Part shown: positions 1 to 7,566 of the stretch, piece after piece | Layout: each line of letters starts with the position of its first letter | Position numbering within the stretch: the stretch's first letter is position 1 | Assembly: GCA_902789735.1 (NCBI GenBank) | Contig: CADAOZ010000024.1 | Location: forward strand, 1 to 34,108 | DNA: 34,108 nt | Direction of reading: 5' to 3' | Source of the DNA: an uncultured Lachnospiraceae bacterium | GTDB lineage: Bacteria > Bacillota > Clostridia > Lachnospirales > Lachnospiraceae | Translations under genes and position numbers: made by a program | Notes under the pieces: generated by a model | Seen by the model: only the letters and a program-made list of their open reading frames with translations | The model's database searches: none | What the model was told of the DNA's origin: nothing

Positions 1-60
1 GCGAAGAGTAAGAATAATCTCTTCATAATTGTCCAGAAAAATTTGCTGAAGTTTATTCAT
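1..60 (-). CDS. Possible N-terminus of a transposase, cut by window edge
   Basis: An open frame starts with ATG at position 60 on the minus strand and runs off the left edge. Its 20 visible residues read MNKLQQIFLDNYEEIILTLR. This resembles, from memory, the first residues of some Firmicutes transposases with an N-terminal zinc-finger region (IS91-like), but too little is visible for a firm family call. There is no clear ribosome binding site upstream, and the start lies inside a long inverted repeat (24-33 / 63-72), so the start may be wrong. It could also be chance. Confidence 0.3.
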   Translation of the reverse strand, partial: MNKLQQIFLDNYEEIILTLR

Positions 61-72
61 AAGACAATTATG
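24..72. repeat. 10-bp inverted repeat with 29-nt spacer
   Basis: CATAATTGTC at 24-33 is repeated as the perfect reverse complement GACAATTATG at 63-72. It covers the start of the possible transposase frame at the left edge. It may be a regulatory stem at the 5' end of that gene or part of an insertion-sequence end. Confidence 0.5.
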
Positions 73-95
73 AGACTAAGTTACGGTAAAGAAAA

Positions 96-127
96 CCCCA
101 CCCCCTCATGATTGAGGGGGCAGGGGG
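96..127. repeat. G/C-tract hairpin
   Basis: CCCCCTCA (101-108) pairs perfectly with TGAGGGGG (113-120) around a TGAT loop. A further CCCC (96-99) can pair with the GGGGG tract at 123-127. It sits between the edge element and the terminator at 133-153. It could be part of a mobile-element end or a second stem of the same termination region. Confidence 0.6.
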
Positions 128-132
128 AGTTG

Positions 133-153
133 AAGTGCCGAAGGCACTTTTTT
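133..153 (+). terminator. Intrinsic terminator upstream of the first gene
   Basis: AAGTGCC (133-139), a GAA loop, GGCACTT (143-149) and a T-run to 153 form a compact hairpin followed by six T. In the plus direction it would end a transcript coming from the left, isolating the gene at 223. Confidence 0.75.
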
Positions 154-222
154 ATGTTGGCAGATTAGTATTGCTCTTCCGATTATGCTATAAATAAAAT
201 AAAAAGTGGAGGCTGGATACAA

Positions 223-1236
223 ATGGATAATATAGATATTCAAATGGATGCAATAGAATGGGACAGGAATGTGGGACATGTCCTGCCTGCTTTTGGCTGT
301 CTAATATTTCCCTTTAGCATGCTCAGAAGGGCATATGAAAGCTACGCCACTTCGGATATGGCAGGCATTAGAGTATTTTCTTTTTTTTTCATTATATTGA
401 TGATTCTATCTTTTGGATTTGTGCGATACGGGTTTCGGAGACTGAGGCTTGCAAACCATGCGGAGAAATACATACGCCGCCTGAAAGCGAATGAGGACGG
501 ATCCGTTTTGTATTTTGATATGTCGCCGGTCATAAATGAACACAATTCTACAAAGTTTTGGAGCAAAGATATAGACAAGATCAAAAGAGATTATCTGGAT
601 ATTATTCAGAGGGGCTACTTACGCAATGCGGTAGCTGTGGAGGAGGACTATGGCGCAATTCTTATCAACAAATCGACTAAACAGTGGAGTAAGGATATTT
701 ATCTGAACAGGGATAAGTGGGACAAGAAGGATGAAGAAGCGAAAAAAGCCAGTATTGCATGCCTGTTTTTTATGCTGGTATTTGTGCTGGGGGTGCTTTT
801 AGAAGATCCTATGAACTATCCCAAATTTATGCCTTTAATGATCATCCCGAGTTTCCTGCTAATAATCCTTCGATACCTTCAGGTGTTTTTGGGAAGAGAA
901 CGTCTCCGACGTGCAAATCGTTATGGGCAGGAAATGGAGAAAAGCGGTACCGGAATAATATCCATTCACGACCTTGCAGAGCGGACCGGATTTCATGTAT
1001 TTGTCGTCAAAAAGGATATAAAATGGCTGTACAGTCATGGAATCCTGCGAGGATGTGATTTGGTACTGGATGGAGAACCGACGATCATACTTGATGACGT
1101 TGTGAACGGCAAAGCTATATTTGATGCATGTGAGTGTCCGGGATGCCTGCATACAACAAAAGTCCGGGCCGGGCATGTCGCGAAATGCCCCTATTGTTCC
1201 AGACTGCTGGAGGCGCCAATCATTTTGGCCAATTGA
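223..1236 (+). CDS. Unrecognised membrane protein with duplicated module and C-terminal zinc ribbon
   Basis: I do not recognise this 337-aa protein. It has two hydrophobic segments near residues 16-35 and 48-70, a soluble stretch, two more near 178-200 and 205-222, another soluble stretch, and a C-terminal ribbon with two Cys-X2-Cys pairs (CPGC and CPYC, 17 residues apart), typical of zinc binding. Each membrane hairpin is followed by a similar basic stretch (RRLRLANHAEKYIRRL, then RERLRRANRYGQEMEK) and a helical segment ending in a hydrophobic strand with a winged-helix feel, so the protein looks like an internal tandem duplication. Ribosome binding is by GTGGAGG about 12 nt upstream of ATG 223. 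It is monocistronic, with a terminator before and no intact gene after. A membrane-bound sensor or adaptor is possible but unproven. Confidence 0.75.
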   Translation: MDNIDIQMDAIEWDRNVGHVLPAFGCLIFPFSMLRRAYESYATSDMAGIRVFSFFFIILMILSFGFVRYGFRRLRLANHAEKYIRRLKANEDGSVLYFDMSPVINEHNSTKFWSKDIDKIKRDYLDIIQRGYLRNAVAVEEDYGAILINKSTKQWSKDIYLNRDKWDKKDEEAKKASIACLFFMLVFVLGVLLEDPMNYPKFMPLMIIPSFLLIILRYLQVFLGRERLRRANRYGQEMEKSGTGIISIHDLAERTGFHVFVVKKDIKWLYSHGILRGCDLVLDGEPTIILDDVVNGKAIFDACECPGCLHTTKVRAGHVAKCPYCSRLLEAPIILAN

Positions 1237-1435
1237 TTTATGTTGGATATATTTTAACTCTTTGATATGATTCTGCCTTGGATTTTTACTTCGATGCAGA
1301 ATAAAAAAGAATGAAAGCCAGGATAAAGCTCAGAGTATAAAATCCAAAGACGATTATTCCATTACTGTAAATAAACAAGTTTTGTCGACATGTTTCCACG
1401 AACACAAAACCAGTGGATATGTTCCCAAAGGGAAA

Positions 1436-1484
1436 TCGGCGGACAGCTGAACCGTGGACACATTCTCAGAATCAAAGTGCGGAC
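1436..1484 (+). repeat. Diverged direct repeat, copy 1
   Basis: About 50 bases beginning TCGGCGGACAGCTGAACCG and ending TCAAAG-GCGGAC match a second copy at 1989-2038 at roughly three quarters of positions. Within and beside them a shorter motif of the form GTGGAYAYRTTYYC recurs (1384-1400, 1411-1430, 1452-1470). Repeated short motifs at element ends are known from IS21-type insertion sequences, so this may be an IS remnant. No transposase frame survives. Confidence 0.5.
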
Positions 1485-1622
1485 GGGCGCAGTTATCTCA
1501 ATTTGTATCATTTTCTCCGGAAACGTTGAGACCGTTTGTCTACTAACACACGATGTGGTACCTGGAAAGAAAGATGACCACAATATGTAGTAAATAAGCC
1601 GTTTTTCGCTAAAAATAGAGGG

Positions 1623-1664
1623 GTTCCCGCCATCGGGGCAGTTCATGCCCCGGGTGGTGGGAAC
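1623..1664. repeat. 42-bp imperfect palindrome
   Basis: Positions 1623-1640 pair with 1646-1664 around a GTTCA loop. The stem is 18 pairs, including two G-U pairs, with a one-base bulge. There is no T-run after it, so it is not a normal terminator. It lies just upstream of the fibronectin-like remnant and could be a small palindromic insertion or a stable RNA hairpin. Confidence 0.65.
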
Positions 1665-1676
1665 GAAGCCTGCATC

Positions 1677-1820
1677 ATGGTCTTCCATACAGACCTGATT
1701 ACAGGCCTAAAGAACGGTAAGACATATTATGTCAAGATTCAGACATACAGGACTGTCTCGGGAAAAACTTATTGGTCATCATGGAGTAAAGAAAAAGCTA
1801 TCTATTTTTTGACGTGGTAA
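1677..1820 (+). pseudogene. Remnant C-terminus of a fibronectin-III-like surface protein
   Basis: Reading from 1677, the frame ends with TGLKNGKTYYVKIQTY, then a Thr/Ser/Tyr/Trp-rich stretch with WSSWSKEKA, and a stop at 1818-1820. The pattern of a G-L-x-x-G-K-T-Y-Y-V-K-I strand followed by a K-T-Y-W-S-x-W-S-K end is typical of the last strands of fibronectin-III domains in Clostridia cell-surface proteins. The upstream part of the domain is absent: the frame goes back only to a stop at 1575-1577 and runs through the palindrome at 1623-1664. There is no ribosome binding site at 1677. I read it as the surviving 3' end of a lost gene, followed by its old terminator-like stem. Confidence 0.55.
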
Positions 1821-1827
1821 AATATAT

Positions 1828-1857
1828 CGCCTCGGGCTGCTCATACAGTCCGGGGCG
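1828..1857 (+). terminator. Terminator-like stem after the fibronectin remnant
   Basis: CGCCTCGGGCTG (1828-1839) pairs over 12 positions, two of them G-U, with CAGTCCGGGGCG (1846-1857) around a CTCATA loop. The following GTATCCTTT is only weakly T-rich. It starts 7 nt after the remnant's stop codon. Confidence 0.5.
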
Positions 1858-1988
1858 GTATCCTTTAACGGGAATACAGTCTTTGTTATATTATGGATAC
1901 AGACGCTGTTGAGTTTATTAAGATGGCAAAGCCAATACAGAATGTTCTCAAAAAAAGAAAACTAAAGCCGCTTTTACAATACAAGCAG

Positions 1989-2038
1989 TCAGCGGACAGC
2001 TAAACCGCAGATATATTTCCGAAGCTCAAAGAGCGGAC
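1989..2038 (+). repeat. Diverged direct repeat, copy 2
   Basis: Second copy of the repeat at 1436-1484, in the same orientation and about 550 bases downstream. It begins TCAGCGGACAGCTAAACCG and ends TCAAAGAGCGGAC. The two copies bracket the palindrome, the fibronectin remnant and its terminator-like stem. Confidence 0.5.
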
Positions 2039-2150
2039 ATGTTGATTAAATGGTGTAGGGCGGATACAGATGAACAAGGACAAAATAGAGGATATAAATA
2101 TTCAAACGGATATAATAAAAAAGCGGTATTCACGACCCCGGAGATCATTG

Positions 2151-3014
2151 TCAGTCCTGCGGGGCCGGATGTGTAAGAATGGAATTATCCTTTCTCCAGT
2201 TTCTGGGAGAAACGCCGTAAACACCCTTAAAGGCCCGTGAGAAGTGGAGCTGATTGGGATATCCAACGGCATTCGCGATTTCCCCTACGGAATACCGCGT
2301 CATGCTCAGGAGCTCCGCCGCTTTGATCATACGGTAATGGATCAGGAACTCCTGCGGTGATCTGCCTACGGATTCCTTAAAGATCTTGCCGAAATAACTG
2401 CGGTTGAGGCCTGAGACTTCCGCGATATCTTCCACAGTTATTTCGTTCATATAGTTATTTTCAATGAAAGCCAGGGCTTCTTTGATATAGAAGTCCTTCA
2501 CTTTGCCCGAGGCGGGCCTGTAGTCGGTGACAGACCTGGTAAGAGCGTCAATAAAGATATAGAGGTGTCCGATCAGATGGAGCGGCGCCTCTTTTTTGTT
2601 GCGCACAATGTAAAGCATTTCATCTCGCATGATGGTCTCAAACTCCCGGTGGACAGGATTGTAGACGGGATGGTTGACAGACAGACCTGTGATTTCCATG
2701 GCCTCTTTGGCCCTGAGACCGTCAAATTCCAGCCAGCAGTATTCCCAGGGGATGCGGTCGTCGGCAATATAGGTCGTAATCTGCCCCGGTGAGATCAGAA
2801 ATCCCTGCCCCGCCCTGAGAACAGTCTTATTTTCGCGCCTTTTCCCATCCTGCCACATCAGTGTACCCTTGCCGCTCAGGATGTAATGGAACAGGTAGTG
2901 ATTCCGGATCGCGGGCCCGTAGGAATGGGCCGGCTCACAGTCTTCTTTTCCAAACTGATACAGACCCAGATCAACAAAATTCATACTCGGGAATATAGTA
3001 AAATCCTGTGCCAT
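2151..3014 (-). CDS. AraC-family transcriptional regulator with cupin sensor domain
   Basis: This 287-aa protein has an N-terminal cupin-type ligand-binding domain (about residues 20-165, with motifs HSYGP and a G-x-G-F-L-I-S-P-G strand) and a C-terminal pair of AraC helix-turn-helix motifs (about 185-280; NYMNEITVEDIAEVSGLNRS, then the second helix with VGEIANAVGYPNQLHFSRAF and the usual G-x-S-P-R-N-W-R end). This layout is the common one for sugar-responsive activators of ABC importer operons in Firmicutes. AGAGG lies 7 nt before the start. It is divergent from a paralogue at 3215 and shares a 200-bp control region with it, so the pair probably regulates the importer downstream. The inducer is unknown. 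Confidence 0.9.
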   Translation of the reverse strand: MAQDFTIFPSMNFVDLGLYQFGKEDCEPAHSYGPAIRNHYLFHYILSGKGTLMWQDGKRRENKTVLRAGQGFLISPGQITTYIADDRIPWEYCWLEFDGLRAKEAMEITGLSVNHPVYNPVHREFETIMRDEMLYIVRNKKEAPLHLIGHLYIFIDALTRSVTDYRPASGKVKDFYIKEALAFIENNYMNEITVEDIAEVSGLNRSYFGKIFKESVGRSPQEFLIHYRMIKAAELLSMTRYSVGEIANAVGYPNQLHFSRAFKGVYGVSPRNWRKDNSILTHPAPQD

Positions 3015-3214
3015 TTCAGAACCTCTTTTCTAATCCTTTTCTAAAAATACCCTTAATATATCTTAATGCGACACAATATGCCGAAATTCAGATAAAAACG
3101 GCAAAATGACATAAATACCCTGCTATATAGCTATTATAAGTCGTAAATTGGCATATTACAATAGTTATAACAGGCCGGAAGAAAGCATTGGGGACACAAT
3201 AAGGGGAAAAAAAG
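3015..3214. promoter_or_regulatory. Shared control region of two divergent AraC genes
   Basis: This 200-bp AT-rich interval must hold both promoters. TGCCG (3079-3083) and CGGCA (3099-3103) form an inverted pair 15 nt apart. The same CGGCA core occurs twice as a direct repeat upstream of the importer (4183-4200), which suggests a common AraC-type operator. No consensus -35/-10 pair was clear. Confidence 0.4.
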
Positions 3215-4096
3215 GTGAAAGAACAGAGGAAAGCTGAAATCGTAGAGAACTGCGGGTTCTTCGCGGAAGACACCGGAAAAGACGGGACAGACACAGCGGT
3301 ATCACTGGACTTTTTCGGTTATGAGCATTGTCTTCCCAGGCACAGCTATGGTCCCAGTGCCAGGCGCAATTATGTGATCCACGTGGTGATCGACGGCAAA
3401 GGAATCATGGATTACGGCGGAAAGAGGTGGACGATCCGGAAAGGGGAGATGTTCATACTGTTCCCGGGAGAAGTGACCACATACTACGCGGACAGGGAAG
3501 ATCCCTGGTACTACTGCTGGTTCGGTTTTCAGGGCAGTTCAGCCCGGAGGATTGTGGAAAGCATCGGTTTTACGGCCCAGACGCCGGTACTGTCTTTTGC
3601 GCACGGGGATCGGGTCGAAAAAAGAATCAAAGACATGCTGAGTTCTGTATCGCTTACGCTGGACGGGCAGCTGCACAGAAATGCCGAAATGCTGGAAATC
3701 CTCTCCGAAATGATCCGGGGGAGGGCCGAACAGGGAGGAAGCGACAGCGGCCTGACTGCCTTTTCCTATTCCGAGTACGCGGTCCGCTATATCAATAATC
3801 ACTTCTCTGAAAAAATAAAGATCCAGGAACTGGCCAGGCATATCGGTATTTCAAGGAGCTATCTGGTAAAGCTGGTGCGGCAGGAGACGGGGATGTCCCC
3901 CCAGGAGTACCTGATTACTGTGAGAATGCGGAGAGCTGCTGACCTTCTGAGCAGATCCAATGACCCGGTTTTCGCGATCGCTTCCGAGTGCGGATATGAT
4001 GACGCGCTGGCATTTTCGAGAGTCTTCAAATCCAAATTCGGGCAGAATCCGAGCGATTACAGACTGCAGCACAATAAGAGTTACAGCGAAGAATGA
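3215..4096 (+). CDS. AraC-family transcriptional regulator, paralogue of its divergent neighbour
   Basis: The 293-aa product has the same plan as the gene at 2151-3014: a cupin domain (about 25-170, with HSYGPSARRNYVIH and MFILFPGEVTTYYA) and two helix-turn-helix motifs (about 190-285; EKIKIQELARHIGISRSYLV, and VFAIASECGYDDALAFSRVF). The HSYGP box, the P-W-x-Y-C-W box and the spacing match the neighbour, so the two are duplicates. The start is GTG at 3215, with AAGGGG (3201-3206) 8 nt upstream; no ATG is better placed. It is followed by a terminator-like stem and then by the ABC importer in the same direction, which makes it the likely activator of that operon. Confidence 0.9.
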   Translation: MKEQRKAEIVENCGFFAEDTGKDGTDTAVSLDFFGYEHCLPRHSYGPSARRNYVIHVVIDGKGIMDYGGKRWTIRKGEMFILFPGEVTTYYADREDPWYYCWFGFQGSSARRIVESIGFTAQTPVLSFAHGDRVEKRIKDMLSSVSLTLDGQLHRNAEMLEILSEMIRGRAEQGGSDSGLTAFSYSEYAVRYINNHFSEKIKIQELARHIGISRSYLVKLVRQETGMSPQEYLITVRMRRAADLLSRSNDPVFAIASECGYDDALAFSRVFKSKFGQNPSDYRLQHNKSYSEE

Positions 4097-4116
4097 TTTC
4101 AGCGCGATAACAAAAT

Positions 4117-4154
4117 ATCACAAAGAAAAGGCGTTGTTTTTGTGATGTTTTTTG
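4117..4154 (+). terminator. Terminator-like stem after the AraC gene
   Basis: ATCACAAA (4117-4124) pairs with TTTGTGAT (4139-4146), and a short T-run follows (to about 4153). It lies 20 nt after the AraC stop and separates that gene from the importer. Confidence 0.55.
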
Positions 4155-4182
4155 GCGTTTGGCGGAAATAAAGGAACATATA

Positions 4183-4200
4183 TCGGCAACATGTCGGCAA
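4183..4200 (+). promoter_or_regulatory. Candidate AraC operator: direct repeats one helical turn apart
   Basis: TCGGCAA occurs at 4183-4189 and again at 4194-4200, a period of 11 bp, which places both copies on one DNA face. AraC-family proteins bind such direct repeats through their two HTH motifs. A second pair, TTTGGCG twice in a row, lies at about 4151-4164. The location upstream of the importer fits activation. Confidence 0.45.
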
Positions 4201-4314
4201 TTTGCTCATAAAATCACCGTTATTTCGGTGAAAAATACATATTTCCATAACCATGCTACATTAGTCCATGTTCGAATGAATTGGATATGGATATATTGTA
4301 AGTAACTATGAAAT

Positions 4315-4330
4315 AGCCTGCTCGCAGGCT
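4315..4330 (+). promoter_or_regulatory. Hairpin in the importer 5' leader
   Basis: AGCCTG, a CTCG loop and CAGGCT form a perfect 6-bp stem 10 nt before the GGAGGG ribosome binding site (4341-4346). Without a T-run it is not a terminator. A 5' stem like this can protect a highly expressed binding-protein message. Confidence 0.5.
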
Positions 4331-4352
4331 TATCTCAAAAGGAGGGTAATGT

Positions 4353-5699
4353 ATGAACATGAAAAAAGTAATGGCACTTGCACTGGCAGGAGTTATGACA
4401 CTTTCTCTTGCCGCATGCGGCGGTGGCGGCTCTACTGCGACCACCAGCACTGATACCGGTTCTACGGGGTCCGGTTCGGCTGCGTCCGGCGCTCTGACGA
4501 TCAACATCTGGGACGCCAACCAGCAGGCAGGCATTCAGGAAATCTGTAATGACTGGACAGCTCTGGGCAATCCCGAAGTTAAGGTCGAGGTTATTAACTG
4601 GGATAACTACTGGACACTGCTTGAAGCGGGCGCTTCCGGCGGAGAACTCGCGGATGTATTCTGGATGCATTCTGACTACGCGCAGATCTACATGGAAAAT
4701 GATATCCTGCTGGATCTGACAGACTACATCGAAAAAGACGGCGTAGATATGAGCATTTATTATCCTGACATCGCCGCGATCTACACACGTGAAGACGGCA
4801 AGATCTTCGCGCTGCCCAAGGATCACGATACCATCGCGCTCCTTTACAACAAGGCGATCTTTGACCAGGCCGGCGTTGCGTATCCGACCGATGAGTGGAC
4901 CTATGACGACATGTATGAAGCCGCGAAAGCAATCACAGAGGCGACTCCCGATGACGTCTACGGCTATGCTCTCAATACTTCCAACGATCAGGACGGCTGG
5001 TACAACTACATCTACTCCTACGGCGGAAATGTCGTCAATGCAGAAAAGACCGATACCGGGATTGATTCCCCTGAATCCAAGGCGGCCATGGAACAGGTCC
5101 GCAAGATGCTTACAGTCGCGACACCGCAGGCGGTCGTTGCTGAGTCCGGCACAGATTCCCTGTTCCAGTCCGGCAAGGTCGGCATGATCACACAGGGTTC
5201 CTGGATGATCAATACTTTCTATACATCTGAAAACAGCGCGGATTACGCATGGGCAGAGATTCCTTACTATGACAGGAACGGTGACGGTGCCTGCCAGCAG
5301 GATGAGAGATGGACATGCTACAACGGCCTTGGCTGGGCTGCAGCTGCCAACACAAAGAATCCCGACGCGGCAGCAAGCCTGATCGAGTATCTCTGCTCCA
5401 AGGACGCCCAGGTCAAGCAGGCACAGCTCGGTGTTACCATGGCCGGCATCCCCGGAATTTCTGAAGATTTCGCGAACGCTTTCGAAGGCATGGACGTTTC
5501 CGCGTTCACAAAGGTTGAAGAAAACGGAACACTGTACGCACGTCCCGGCACACGTAATTCCGGTAAGTGGCAGACACCTATGAAGCAGGCAGGATATTTC
5601 CTTGACGCATGGCAGAATCCTGATGATCCTCAGGCCATGTCTGACGCCTGCGACAAAGTCGCTGCCCTGATCCGTCAGGCGATCGCGGAAGATAACTGA
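4353..5699 (+). CDS. Sugar ABC transporter substrate-binding lipoprotein
   Basis: A 448-aa extracellular solute-binding protein (family 1 type). A lysine-containing start (MNMKKV), a hydrophobic stretch and the lipobox LAAC with Cys22 mark it as a lipoprotein anchored outside the membrane, followed by a Gly/Ser/Thr linker to about residue 46. The mature part has usual family features: an early ITIW-like strand (LTINIWDAN), the KDHDTIALLYNKAIFD region for the first lobe, and a SGKVGMITQGSWMI segment. A DRNGDGACQQDE stretch near 310 looks like a calcium-binding loop. GGAGGG lies 6 nt upstream. It is the first gene of a binding protein-permease-permease operon; the sugar is not evident. Confidence 0.93.
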   Translation: MNMKKVMALALAGVMTLSLAACGGGGSTATTSTDTGSTGSGSAASGALTINIWDANQQAGIQEICNDWTALGNPEVKVEVINWDNYWTLLEAGASGGELADVFWMHSDYAQIYMENDILLDLTDYIEKDGVDMSIYYPDIAAIYTREDGKIFALPKDHDTIALLYNKAIFDQAGVAYPTDEWTYDDMYEAAKAITEATPDDVYGYALNTSNDQDGWYNYIYSYGGNVVNAEKTDTGIDSPESKAAMEQVRKMLTVATPQAVVAESGTDSLFQSGKVGMITQGSWMINTFYTSENSADYAWAEIPYYDRNGDGACQQDERWTCYNGLGWAAAANTKNPDAAASLIEYLCSKDAQVKQAQLGVTMAGIPGISEDFANAFEGMDVSAFTKVEENGTLYARPGTRNSGKWQTPMKQAGYFLDAWQNPDDPQAMSDACDKVAALIRQAIAEDN

Positions 5700-5734
5700 G
5701 TTTCCGTATCATTAAATCGTTGATTTGAAATACT

Positions 5735-5764
5735 GTGGACTGCCGCCCCAGGGCGGCAGTCCAC
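5735..5764 (+). promoter_or_regulatory. 13-bp perfect hairpin between binding-protein and permease genes
   Basis: GTGGACTGCCGCC (5735-5747), loop CCAG and the exact reverse complement (5752-5764) make a very stable stem with no T-run after it. In this position it likely stabilises the 3' end of the binding-protein message and lowers expression of the permeases, as intercistronic stems do in other binding-protein operons. Confidence 0.75.
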
Positions 5765-5796
5765 CGCTAAGACTTCTTCATGAAAGGGGGCAATGC

Positions 5797-6690
5797 ATGA
5801 AGGAAAAAAGAAAGATGACGCCCAGAGAAAAGAATGAGGCGATATGGGGACTTGCCTTTGTAGCGCCTACCATTATCGGACTGATCATCCTGAACTTTTA
5901 TCCGGCCATTAATACAGTCTGGCAGTCTTTCTGTAAGACCGGTGACTTCGGCAAGGGAAATACTTTTGTCGGAATCGCCAACTATCAGAAGGCATTCGCG
6001 GATCCGGAGATTTGGCAGTCGCTGATCAATACGATCAAATATGCCATCATCGAAGTGCCTTTCGGTGTAGTGATCGCCCTGCTTCTCGCGGTTTTCCTGA
6101 ACGGCAAAATCAAAGGCGTTTCTGTGTTCCGTACGATCTTCTTCCTTCCGATGGTCTGCGCGCCCGCGGCTGTCGCGATGGTCTGGAAGTGGCTCTACAA
6201 TCAGCAGTTCGGCCTTTTCAATAATATTCTCCATGCTAAGATCGCGTGGATCTCCGATCCCAAGATCGCCTGGATCTCGGTCGGCATCATCGGCGTATGG
6301 TCGATCATCGGCTATAACATGGTCCTGTTCATTTCAGGACTGAAGGAGATTCCCGGAGACTACTACGAAGCGGCTTCAATTGACGGCGCGTCCGGAATCA
6401 ATCAGTTCTTCAACATCACAGTACCGCTTTTGAGCCCGACCACCTTCTTTATCGTTCAGACCCGTGTCATCGGCGCGCTGACGATCTTCGACCTTATGTT
6501 CATGGTCATGGATAAGACCAACGCGGCCCTGCCCAAGGTCCAGTCCACCGTATATGTATTCTATAAGTATACGTTCGATCAGGGTAATAAGGGCTACGGC
6601 GCAGCGATCGTCATGATCCTCGTTGCCTTTATTATGCTGGTAACAGTAATCATGCAGCGCGCTGAGAAGCGTTTTGTATTCTATAACTAA
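5797..6690 (+). CDS. Sugar ABC transporter permease 1 (MalF/UgpA type)
   Basis: A 297-aa inner-membrane permease with about six transmembrane segments and the cytoplasmic EAA loop (YYEAASIDGASGINQFFNIT) that docks the ATPase. An early KNEAIWGLAFVAPTIIGLII first helix is typical of the MalF/UgpA half. The longest frame starts at 5725 inside the intercistronic hairpin, but ATG 5797 has GAAAGGGGG 6 nt upstream and begins with the usual basic cytoplasmic tail, so I chose it. It is followed 18 nt later by the second permease. No ATPase gene lies in this operon or elsewhere in the window, so a shared MsmK/UgpC-type ATPase encoded elsewhere is implied. Confidence 0.92.
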   Translation: MKEKRKMTPREKNEAIWGLAFVAPTIIGLIILNFYPAINTVWQSFCKTGDFGKGNTFVGIANYQKAFADPEIWQSLINTIKYAIIEVPFGVVIALLLAVFLNGKIKGVSVFRTIFFLPMVCAPAAVAMVWKWLYNQQFGLFNNILHAKIAWISDPKIAWISVGIIGVWSIIGYNMVLFISGLKEIPGDYYEAASIDGASGINQFFNITVPLLSPTTFFIVQTRVIGALTIFDLMFMVMDKTNAALPKVQSTVYVFYKYTFDQGNKGYGAAIVMILVAFIMLVTVIMQRAEKRFVFYN

Positions 6691-6708
6691 GAAGGGAGGG
6701 AATGATAT

Positions 6709-7551
6709 ATGGAAAGCGCAAGCACAAAAGATACAATCAGGAAAATTATCGTCTATATCATCCTGGTCATCATGGCTTTTATCATGCTGGTTCCCTTCGC
6801 CTGGATGATCCTCACGGCACTCAAGACAAACCAGGAAGCAATTTCTGTCGACCCCTTCTATATTTTCCCGCACAGCGGATGGCACTGGGAGACATTCGGA
6901 GAGGTCTGGAAGAGCTACAACTTTGTACTTCTGTATAAGAACACACTGCTCATGATCCTCTTCCGTGTAATCTGCGCGTGCCTGACCGCCACCATGGCAG
7001 GTTACGCCTTTGGACGGCTGAACTTCCCGGGAAAGAATTTCCTGTTCTCACTCGTCCTGATCCAGATGATGATCCCTTCCACGATCTTCATCATTCCCCA
7101 GTACCTGATGGTCTCATCACTGGGATGGCTCAATACTACGGCGGGACTTGTGTTCCCGGGTATTGTCACCGCGTTCGGTACCTATCTGCTGAAGACGGGC
7201 TACCAGGGACTGCCCAAGGATCTGGAGGAGGCGGCCGGTATTGACGGCTGTAACATCGGGCAGAAATTCCTGCTGATCATGATGCCGCTTACCAGATCTT
7301 CCATGGTATCGCTTGGTATCTTCACCGCCCTGTTCGCGTTCAAAGACCTTATGTGGCCCATGATCGTCTGCTCCAGCGTAGAGACTACGACGCTGGCAGC
7401 CGGTCTCGCAAAAGCGCAGGGACAGTATGGAAGCAACTATCCGCAGATGATGGCCTCCGCGGTTCTCGCGGTCGTGCCCATGATCGTAATCTATATCATC
7501 TTCCAGAAACAGTTCGTCGAAGGTATCGCCACTTCCGGCGGAAAACTGTAA
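6709..7551 (+). CDS. Sugar ABC transporter permease 2 (MalG/UgpE type)
   Basis: A 280-aa permease forming the heterodimer partner of the gene at 5797. It has six predicted membrane helices, the periplasmic-side start PFAWMILTALKTNQEA typical of the MalG/UgpE half, and the EAA loop (LEEAAGIDGCNIGQKFLLI). GGGAGGG (6694-6700) lies 8 nt before ATG 6709; an out-of-frame ATG at 6702 is too close to it. A strong terminator follows 15 nt after the stop, closing the operon. Confidence 0.93.
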   Translation: MESASTKDTIRKIIVYIILVIMAFIMLVPFAWMILTALKTNQEAISVDPFYIFPHSGWHWETFGEVWKSYNFVLLYKNTLLMILFRVICACLTATMAGYAFGRLNFPGKNFLFSLVLIQMMIPSTIFIIPQYLMVSSLGWLNTTAGLVFPGIVTAFGTYLLKTGYQGLPKDLEEAAGIDGCNIGQKFLLIMMPLTRSSMVSLGIFTALFAFKDLMWPMIVCSSVETTTLAAGLAKAQGQYGSNYPQMMASAVLAVVPMIVIYIIFQKQFVEGIATSGGKL

Positions 7552-7566
7552 AGGCAGTATTTTCTG

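Larger units (their letters stand above)
1237..2150. other. 914-bp region without an intact gene
   Basis: No open frame here has a credible start, ribosome binding site and protein-like composition together. The stretch holds diverged copies of a 50-bp repeat (1436-1484, 1989-2038), a 42-bp imperfect palindrome (1623-1664), the tail of a fibronectin-III-like protein (to 1820) and a terminator-like stem (1828-1857). The mixture looks like decayed accessory DNA. Confidence 0.7.

Noticed and set aside
1362..1688. 108-aa minus-strand and 66-aa plus-strand frames in the gene-poor region
   Set aside because: No ribosome binding site and no protein-like sequence; they run through repeats and a palindrome.
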